A stretch of 64,000 bases of DNA from NCBI RefSeq assembly GCF_947500045.1, contig NZ_CANMQQ010000008.1:151318-215317 (forward strand). The letters are read 5' to 3'. The stretch's first letter is position 1; each line of letters begins with the position of its first letter. Below, piece by piece: positions 58,206 through 64,000 of this stretch. The DNA is from an uncultured Ruegeria sp. (lineage in GTDB: Bacteria > Pseudomonadota > Alphaproteobacteria > Rhodobacterales > Rhodobacteraceae). A model generated the notes under the pieces. That model worked only from the letters and a program-made list of their open reading frames with translations. It was not told the DNA's origin and did not search any database. The position numbers were made by a program, and so were the translations under genes.

Positions 58206-59471
58206 ATGGAGAAGGCTATGTTCACAGAATCGCTCAAAGAGGCAGATCCGGTCATCGCGGCGTCAATCGCACGCGAGGGCAAACGTCAGGCTGAACAGAT
58301 CGAATTGATCGCGTCTGAAAACATCGTTTCTCAGGCCGTGATTGATGCACAGGGTTCTGTGCTGACGAACAAGTACGCCGAGGGCTATCCAGGTCGCCGC
58401 TACTACGGTGGATGCGAATATGTGGACGAGGTCGAAGCCGAAGCCATCGAACGACTGAAGCAGCTGTTCGGTTGTGAATATGCAAATGTTCAGCCGCATT
58501 CGGGTGCGCAAGCCAACGGGGCGGTCAAGCTGGCCTTGCTCAGCCCCGGTGACACCATCCTCGGCATGTCGCTGGATGCCGGTGGCCACCTGACCCATGG
58601 CGCAAAACCTGCCCAGTCCGGCAAGTGGTTCCGTCCGATTCAATATGGACTGACCGAGGCCGGGCTGATTGACTACGATCAGGTTGAAGAACTGGCCAAG
58701 GCCGAAAAGCCCCAGATGATCATCGCCGGGGCGTCAGCTTATTCGCAAAAGATTGATTTTGCGCGCTTCCGTGCAATCGCTGACGAAGTTGGCGCGTGGC
58801 TGCTTGCAGACATGGCGCATGTCGCCGGCCTGGTTGCGACGGGCCTGCACCCCTCGCCCATTGGTCACGCCCATGTGGTAACGTCGACCACCCATAAGAC
58901 CCTTCGTGGTCCGCGCGGCGGTGTCATCCTGACCAATGACGAAGCGCTGGCAAAGAAGGTCAACTCGGCCGTCTTCCCGGGTTTGCAAGGCGGCCCTCTG
59001 ATGCATGTGATTGCAGGTAAAGCTGTTGCATTTGGTGAAGCGCTGAAGCCCGACTTCAAGGAATATATGCAGCGCGTTGTGGACAGCGCGTCGGCACTGG
59101 CGAACGTGATGATGGCCCGCGGATGCGACATCGTTTCGGGCGGCACGCAGAACCACTTGATGCTGGTTGACCTGCGCCCGATTGGCGTAACCGGCAAAGA
59201 CGCCGAAGCCGCGCTTGAGCGTGCAGGCTTCACTTGTAATAAAAACAGCGTTCCCGGCGACCCCCAGAAGCCCACAGTCACCAGCGGTATCCGCCTGGGC
59301 ACTGCGGCCGGATGCAGCCGCGGCTTTGGCCCTGAAGAGTTCAAGCAAATCGGTCACCTGATCGGCAATGTCCTGGATTCACTGGCGCAATCGCCCGATG
59401 GGGACGAAGCCATCGAAAAAGAAACCCGCGAAAAAGTCCGCGCCCTCTGCGCAAGCCACCCGATCTACTGA
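58206..59471 (+). CDS. glyA: serine hydroxymethyltransferase
   Basis: 421 residues. [29 protein letters not shown], and PLP-binding Lys231 in [13 protein letters not shown]. Two starts are possible: 58206 (GGGAGA at 8 bases) or 58218 (GGAGAAGG at 5 bases). It interconverts serine and glycine with one-carbon transfer. First gene of the glycine-oxidation cluster. Confidence 0.95.
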   Translation: MEKAMFTESLKEADPVIAASIAREGKRQAEQIELIASENIVSQAVIDAQGSVLTNKYAEGYPGRRYYGGCEYVDEVEAEAIERLKQLFGCEYANVQPHSGAQANGAVKLALLSPGDTILGMSLDAGGHLTHGAKPAQSGKWFRPIQYGLTEAGLIDYDQVEELAKAEKPQMIIAGASAYSQKIDFARFRAIADEVGAWLLADMAHVAGLVATGLHPSPIGHAHVVTSTTHKTLRGPRGGVILTNDEALAKKVNSAVFPGLQGGPLMHVIAGKAVAFGEALKPDFKEYMQRVVDSASALANVMMARGCDIVSGGTQNHLMLVDLRPIGVTGKDAEAALERAGFTCNKNSVPGDPQKPTVTSGIRLGTAAGCSRGFGPEEFKQIGHLIGNVLDSLAQSPDGDEAIEKETREKVRALCASHPIY

Positions 59472-59482
59472 AAGAAGACCAA

Positions 59483-60862
59483 ATGACTTACGATCTCATT
59501 GTCATCGGGGGTGGCCCGGGCGGCTATGTCGCTGCAATCCGAGCGGCGCAGCTGGGCTTGAAAGTCGCCTGCGCTGAAGGGCGCGGCGCGCTCGGCGGGA
59601 CCTGTCTGAATGTGGGGTGCATACCCTCCAAAGCGTTGCTGACCTCCTCGGCCAAATATGCCGAACTTGCACATCTCTCCTCCCACGGTATTGCGGTCGA
59701 GGGGGCCAGCATTGATGTACCCGCGATGATGGGCCGTAAGGACAAGATCGTTGGTGACCTGACCAAGGGCATCGCGTTTCTGTTCAAGAAAAACGGTGTG
59801 GATCTGATCGAAGGGTGGGCCAGCATTCCAGCAGCCGGGCAGGTCAAGGTGGGGGATGACACCTATGAGACCAAGAATATCCTGATTGCCACCGGCTCGG
59901 AACCGACGTCGCTGCCTGGGATCGAGATTGACGAGCAGGATATCCTCAGCTCGACCGGCGCAATTGCGCTGGAAACTGTACCGGAACATCTGGTGGTGAT
60001 TGGTGCGGGTGTAATCGGTCTGGAACTGGGGCAGGTTTGGGCGCGCCTTGGCGCCAAAGTCACCGTGGTCGAGTATCTGGATCGCGTTCTGCCCGGGATC
60101 GACGGTGAAATCGCCAAGCTGGCGCAACGCGCACTGTCCAAACGCGGTTTGAAATTCCAATTGGGACGCGCCCTGAAATCAGTCGACAAAACCGATGCAG
60201 GCCTGAGCCTGACTGTGGATCGCGTCGGTAAGGACAAGGAAGAAGTGATCGAGGCCGACAAAGTCTTGATTGCGGTGGGTCGCCGACCCGTGACTCGCGG
60301 CCTTGGCCTGGACGCGTTGGGCGTGGCGATAAACCAACGTGGCTTTATCGAAGTTGACGGTGCTTTCCAGACGTCGGTTCCCGGCATCTATGCGATTGGC
60401 GATTGTGTTCCCGGACCAATGTTGGCTCACAAAGCTGAAGAAGATGGTGTCGCCTGCGTCGAGACACTGGCCGGAGAAGCTGGGCATGTCGACTACAACA
60501 CCGTCCCTGGCGTGGTGTACACAGACCCCGAGGTCGCGTCGGTCGGGTTGACCGAAGAGGCGTTGAAAGACGCAGGAACCGACTACACGGTCGGCAAGTT
60601 TGCATTCATGGCAAACTCGCGCGCACGTTCGACAGGGGAAACCGATGGTGCGGTCAAGGTTCTTGCTGGTGCGGATGGTAAGATACTCGGCGCACATATT
60701 TGTGGGGCACATGGTGGTGATTTGATAGCCGAACTGGTTCTGGCTATGACCAAGGGCGCGACCGTGTCCGAAGTCGCAGCAACCTGCCATGCACACCCGG
60801 CCATGGGAGAGGCGGTCAAAGAAGCCTGCCTCGACGCCCTGGGCCGCGCGATCCACGCCTGA
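59483..60862 (+). CDS. lpdA: dihydrolipoyl dehydrogenase
   Basis: 459 residues. FAD-binding [17 protein letters not shown], redox Cys41/Cys46 in [12 protein letters not shown]-binding [10 protein letters not shown], and the C-terminal HAHPAMGEA His. It recycles lipoyl groups; beside gcvT, agcS and lipA it is probably the L-protein of glycine cleavage. Follows glyA by 11 bases. Confidence 0.95.
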   Translation: MTYDLIVIGGGPGGYVAAIRAAQLGLKVACAEGRGALGGTCLNVGCIPSKALLTSSAKYAELAHLSSHGIAVEGASIDVPAMMGRKDKIVGDLTKGIAFLFKKNGVDLIEGWASIPAAGQVKVGDDTYETKNILIATGSEPTSLPGIEIDEQDILSSTGAIALETVPEHLVVIGAGVIGLELGQVWARLGAKVTVVEYLDRVLPGIDGEIAKLAQRALSKRGLKFQLGRALKSVDKTDAGLSLTVDRVGKDKEEVIEADKVLIAVGRRPVTRGLGLDALGVAINQRGFIEVDGAFQTSVPGIYAIGDCVPGPMLAHKAEEDGVACVETLAGEAGHVDYNTVPGVVYTDPEVASVGLTEEALKDAGTDYTVGKFAFMANSRARSTGETDGAVKVLAGADGKILGAHICGAHGGDLIAELVLAMTKGATVSEVAATCHAHPAMGEAVKEACLDALGRAIHA

Positions 60863-60875
60863 GGGAGGCCGACAG

Positions 60876-61820
60876 ATGACCATTCAGCTTCGCGCTCGCC
60901 ACCCGGAGAAGGCCAAGAAGGCCGACAGTGTCATCCCGCGCAAGCCCAAATGGATTCGTAAGAAAAAAGGCGATAGCGCAGAATATTATGAGACCCGTCG
61001 CCTGATGCGCGAGCACAACCTGGCAACGGTCTGCGAAGAGGCGGCTTGCCCCAATATCGGCGAGTGTTGGTCCAAGCGCCACGCCACCATGATGATCATG
61101 GGCGAGGTCTGTACGCGCGGTTGTTCTTTCTGCAATGTTTCCACGGGTCGCCCTGACGCTTTGGACACGTTCGAGCCCGGCAGGGTCGCCGCCGCTGTCA
61201 AAAAACTGGGCCTGCGTCATGTGGTAATAACCTCGGTTGACCGCGATGATCTGGCAGATGGTGGGGCTGAGCATATTGCACAGACCATTCGCGCAGTGCG
61301 TCATCAGAACGCGGGCACGACGGTCGAGGTTTTGACGCCCGACTTCCTCGGAAAAGGCAAAGCCTCAGACATCGTATTCGAGGCCGCGCCCGATGTTTTT
61401 AACCACAATCTGGAAACCGTTCCGCACCTGTATCCGACGGTTCGTCCGGGTGCGCGTTATTACACGTCATTGCGCCTGTTGGACGATGCCAAACGTGCAA
61501 AACCCGAAATTTTCACCAAATCCGGTCTGATGGTTGGTCTGGGCGAAAGCCTGAACGACATACGGCAGGTCATGGATGACCTTCGCGCCGCGAATGTCGA
61601 TTTTCTGACCGTCGGGCAGTACCTGCAGCCGACCCCGAAACACCATCCAATCGACCGGTTCTGGACGCCGGAAGAATTTGCCCAGATCGAGCAGATCGCT
61701 CGTTCCAAGGGCTTTCTACACGTGTCAGCCACTCCGCTGACCCGTTCGTCGTTCCACGCGGACGAAGACTTTGCCGCCCTTAAACAGGCCCGTCAGCGGG
61801 CTTTGTCGAACAGGGCATAA
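60876..61820 (+). CDS. lipA: lipoyl synthase
   Basis: 314 residues. Auxiliary cluster Cys53, Cys58, Cys64 in [12 protein letters not shown] and radical-[11 protein letters not shown] (79, 83, 86), and a C-terminal [10 protein letters not shown] serine. GAGGGAGG precedes the ATG at 60876. It inserts sulfur into octanoylated GcvH and other lipoyl proteins; adjacency to glycine cleavage genes is notable. Confidence 0.95.
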   Translation: MTIQLRARHPEKAKKADSVIPRKPKWIRKKKGDSAEYYETRRLMREHNLATVCEEAACPNIGECWSKRHATMMIMGEVCTRGCSFCNVSTGRPDALDTFEPGRVAAAVKKLGLRHVVITSVDRDDLADGGAEHIAQTIRAVRHQNAGTTVEVLTPDFLGKGKASDIVFEAAPDVFNHNLETVPHLYPTVRPGARYYTSLRLLDDAKRAKPEIFTKSGLMVGLGESLNDIRQVMDDLRAANVDFLTVGQYLQPTPKHHPIDRFWTPEEFAQIEQIARSKGFLHVSATPLTRSSFHADEDFAALKQARQRALSNRA

Positions 61821-61845
61821 CTCTAACGCATTTGGGAGGAAATCC

Positions 61846-63219
61846 ATGGAAGCGTTAACATCAATTGTGGGCTGGATAAATGGGGTGGTATGGGGCCCCC
61901 CTATGCTGGTCATTATCTTGGGTGTGGGCTTGTTCCTGCAGGTCGGCCTGAAATTCATGCCGATCATGAAACTGGGCATGGGCTTCAGCCTTCTGTTCAA
62001 AGGGCGTGAAGGCTCGGGCGAAGGACAAATCAGCCCATTTAACGCGCTCATGACCTCGCTGTCGGCGACCATCGGTACAGGTAACATCGCCGGTGTTGCG
62101 ACAGCTGTCTTCTTGGGTGGTCCTGGTGCACTGTTCTGGATGTGGATGACCGCCCTGGTAGGCATGGCAACCAAATATGCCGAAGCTGTCCTGGCCGTTA
62201 AATACCGCGAAAAAGACGAACTGGGCAACTTTGTTGGTGGCCCGATGTACTACATCAAGAACGGTCTTGGCGCTAAATGGGCTTGGCTGGGCGGTGCATT
62301 TGCCCTGTTCGGCGGGATCGCTGCCTTCGGCATCGGTAACGGTGTGCAGGCCAACGGTGTTGCACAGGTTCTGGAATCAAACTTTGGCGTCAATACTTCG
62401 GTCACCGGCGTTGTCCTGATGATCCTGACCGCTGCCGTTATCCTGGGTGGCATCACCCGCATCGGTGCGGTTGCTGGTAAACTGGTTCCGATCATGGCGA
62501 TCAGCTACATCGTAGCTGGCCTGCTGGTTCTGCTGATCAACATCGGCGAAATTGGCAACGCTCTGTCGCTGGTCTTCACCCATGCGTTCACCCCCTCTGC
62601 CGCCGAAGGTGGTTTCGCGGGTGCAGCTGTCTGGATGGCGATCCGCTTTGGTGTGGCACGTGGTGTCTTCTCGAACGAAGCCGGTCTGGGTTCCGCTCCG
62701 ATCGCACACGCCGCAGCAGAAACCAAAGGTCCAGTAAACCAGGGCCTGATCGCGATGCTGGGTACGTTCATCGATACCATCATCGTTTGCTCGATTACCG
62801 GTCTGGCAATCATTGCTTCGGGTGCCTGGACTTCGGGTGAATCCGGTGCAGCCCTGACGTCGCTGGCGTTCGAGCTGTCGCTGCCAGGTATCGGTGGTTC
62901 GCTGATTGCAGTCGCACTGTCGATCTTTGCCTTCACCACAATCTTGGGTTGGTCGTTCTACGGCGAGAAATGCGTTGGCTTCCTTCTGGGTCACAAGATC
63001 CTGATCGTATACCGTATCGCATGGATCGTAATGATCTACTTCGGCGCAACCGCAGATCTGGGCTTCATCTGGCTGCTGGCTGATACGCTAAACGCGATGA
63101 TGGCACTGCCGAACCTGATTGCTCTGGCATTGCTGAGCCCGATCGTCATCAAACTGACGAAAGAGTTCTTCGCCTCAGGCGGTCAGTCGGAAGAGCCCGG
63201 CGGAACACCTGCCGAGTAA
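61846..63219 (+). CDS. agcS: sodium/alanine-glycine symporter (AGCS family)
   Basis: 457 residues, about ten to eleven helices. SATIGTGNIAGVATAVFLGG-type and NEAGLGSAPIAHAAAETKGP segments are AGCS signatures. GGGAGG precedes the ATG. By context it imports glycine or alanine for the oxidising genes around it. Codon choice looks highly biased and it may be strongly expressed. Confidence 0.9.
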   Translation: MEALTSIVGWINGVVWGPPMLVIILGVGLFLQVGLKFMPIMKLGMGFSLLFKGREGSGEGQISPFNALMTSLSATIGTGNIAGVATAVFLGGPGALFWMWMTALVGMATKYAEAVLAVKYREKDELGNFVGGPMYYIKNGLGAKWAWLGGAFALFGGIAAFGIGNGVQANGVAQVLESNFGVNTSVTGVVLMILTAAVILGGITRIGAVAGKLVPIMAISYIVAGLLVLLINIGEIGNALSLVFTHAFTPSAAEGGFAGAAVWMAIRFGVARGVFSNEAGLGSAPIAHAAAETKGPVNQGLIAMLGTFIDTIIVCSITGLAIIASGAWTSGESGAALTSLAFELSLPGIGGSLIAVALSIFAFTTILGWSFYGEKCVGFLLGHKILIVYRIAWIVMIYFGATADLGFIWLLADTLNAMMALPNLIALALLSPIVIKLTKEFFASGGQSEEPGGTPAE

Positions 63220-63237
63220 GCTTGGACCTGATGAATA

Positions 63238-63265
63238 CGGGGGGCCATCCCGGCCCCCCGCTTTT
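63238..63265 (+). terminator. intrinsic terminator after agcS
   Basis: CGGGGGGCC (63238-63246), loop ATCCC, GGCCCCCCG (63252-63260), then CTTTT. A strong GC-rich hairpin with a short T-run. It separates agcS from the stress-protein and gcvT genes, so those need read-through or another promoter. Confidence 0.8.
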
Positions 63266-63298
63266 GAAACAGAATTCCCTATCTCGAGGAGAGATGAG

Positions 63299-63721
63299 AT
63301 GGCCACGAAAATCCTGCTGCCCATTGATCATACTGACGAACGCTCGTGGAAAGACGCCCTACCGCTCGCGCTGGAACAGGCGAAGTTCTATGGCGCTGAA
63401 TTGCACGCCGTTGCCGTTATCCCCGAGATCATCCCGCTGCCGAACCTGCCCGCCAACTATGGCGCCGGTGCCAAAGAGCATGTGCACAACGCAGTTCAGG
63501 CCATTCTGGATCACGGCAAGGCCAGCGACGTGAAAATTCACATCGAAGAAGGCAGCGTCTACCGCGAAATCCTGAAGCTTGCCTATAAAGAAGGCTTCGA
63601 TCTGATCGTCATGGCGTCGACCAAAGGCGATTTCCCGAATTATGAAATTGGCCCGAACCTGTCGCGAGTCGTGCGTAATGCACATTGCACCGTGACCGTC
63701 GTTCGCGACCAATCCCGCTGA
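63299..63721 (+). CDS. universal stress protein
   Basis: 140 residues. KILLPIDHTDERSWKDALPL, VKIHIEEGSVYREIL and DLIVMASTKGDFPNYEIGPNLSRVVRNAHCTVTVVR fit the UspA fold, ending with a GxxxxVxxxxxCxVxVVR variant. GAGGAGAGATGAG precedes the ATG. Role with glycine metabolism is unknown. Confidence 0.85.
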   Translation: MATKILLPIDHTDERSWKDALPLALEQAKFYGAELHAVAVIPEIIPLPNLPANYGAGAKEHVHNAVQAILDHGKASDVKIHIEEGSVYREILKLAYKEGFDLIVMASTKGDFPNYEIGPNLSRVVRNAHCTVTVVRDQSR

Positions 63722-63737
63722 TTGAAAGGCCCTGGTT

Positions 63738-64000
63738 ATGACGACACTTAAGCGGACGCCGTTGTATGATTTGCATGTTGAGTTGGGTGGCAAGTTGGTT
63801 GATTTTGCGGGCTGGGAGATGCCTGTTCAGTATCCCTTGGGGATTATGGGCGAGCATAAGCAGTGCCGTGAGAAGGCGGCGGTTTTTGATGTGTCTCATA
63901 TGGGACAGGTTATTTTGCGGGGTGAGAATGTGGGCGAGAAGCTGGAAGCTTTGTGCCCGCAGGCCTATGCGACCTTGAAAGAGGGCAAGGCGCGGTACGG
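63738..64000 (+). CDS. gcvT: glycine cleavage system T-protein (partial, runs off right edge)
   Basis: The first 87 residues are visible. The start TLKRTPLYDLHVELGGKLVDFAG matches GcvT in segments, with VDFAGWEMPVQYP and KAAVFDVSHMGQV. The codon choice is rich in TTG, GTT and GGG, unlike the CTG-rich lpdA and agcS genes just before. GcvT transfers the methylene group from GcvH to tetrahydrofolate. Confidence 0.9.
   Translation, partial: MTTLKRTPLYDLHVELGGKLVDFAGWEMPVQYPLGIMGEHKQCREKAAVFDVSHMGQVILRGENVGEKLEALCPQAYATLKEGKARY

Noticed and set aside
58734..59357. 207-codon ORF antisense to glyA
   Set aside because: Shadow of a strongly conserved gene.
62377..62994. 205-codon ORF antisense to agcS
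   Set aside because: Shadow of the transporter gene; composition Arg/Gln/Asp-rich and not protein-like.

Overview
The window joins two kinds of DNA. Positions 1 to about 35,620 are most of a temperate podovirus-type prophage. From about 35,620 to 64,000 is chromosome of an alphaproteobacterium that looks like the Rhodobacteraceae (Roseobacter group). The host assignment is an inference from gene content (hydroxyproline epimerase and deaminase beside a glycine-oxidation cluster, cobalamin-riboswitch ABC operon, TPP-riboswitch thiBPQ) and from codon use. No search was run. The prophage ends at a 3' fragment of tRNA-Pro(CGG) at 35,573-35,622 with the integrase just inside it. The intact tRNA gene and the other prophage end should lie left of base 1.

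The prophage is a mosaic with a lambda-like control map, mirrored, and a P22-like virion block. A cro-like gene (minus, 24,520) and a small CI-like repressor (plus, 24,597) sit between two sequence-related operators, each inside a promoter (24,528-24,555 and 25,087-25,115). The plus-strand early operon (25,146-35,465) holds many small translationally coupled ORFs, a Rad52/22-type annealing protein, an SSB-like protein, NinB, a YbcO-like nuclease, a Lar anti-restriction protein, an excisionase candidate and a tyrosine integrase. The minus-strand operon runs cro, an O-like replication protein with iteron-like repeats in its own gene, RusA, small membrane proteins, a tRNA-Trp, terminase, portal, a glycine-rich fibre-like protein, scaffold, an N4-gp56-type coat, adaptor, a P22 gp10-like tail protein, an S74-chaperone protein, a lysozyme-bearing virion protein and an ejection protein.

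The most striking part is the first 900 bases. They reproduce the layout of the P22 immI region: a plus-strand ribbon-helix-helix gene in the mnt position, a divergent 53-residue Arc-like gene, then a BRO-N antirepressor in the ant position. Opposite the arc-ant junction lies a good plus-strand promoter, a stem-loop with an anti-Shine-Dalgarno loop, and a terminator. Together these would make an RNA of about 74 nt antisense to the ant ribosome-binding site, the counterpart of P22 sar RNA. A lipoprotein and a two-helix membrane protein occupy the sieA position. The main repressor is too small to carry an autocleavage domain, so antirepressor-driven induction is plausible.

The chromosomal part contains: UDP-glucose dehydrogenase; a cobalamin-riboswitch operon (28-codon ORF, DUF1636-like protein, BtuF/C/D-like ABC transporter); a catalase-related protein beside a cyclooxygenase-like haem dioxygenase, a likely oxylipin pair; a large adenylate cyclase/ATPase/TPR regulator; an AGE-family sugar isomerase and a BNR-type beta-propeller; a ccdAB module; TPP-riboswitch thiBPQ; a Moco-carrier-like protein; 4-hydroxyproline epimerase and a DHDPS-family deaminase with an XRE-cupin regulator; and a glycine/one-carbon cluster glyA-lpdA-lipA-agcS-usp-gcvT that runs off the right edge.
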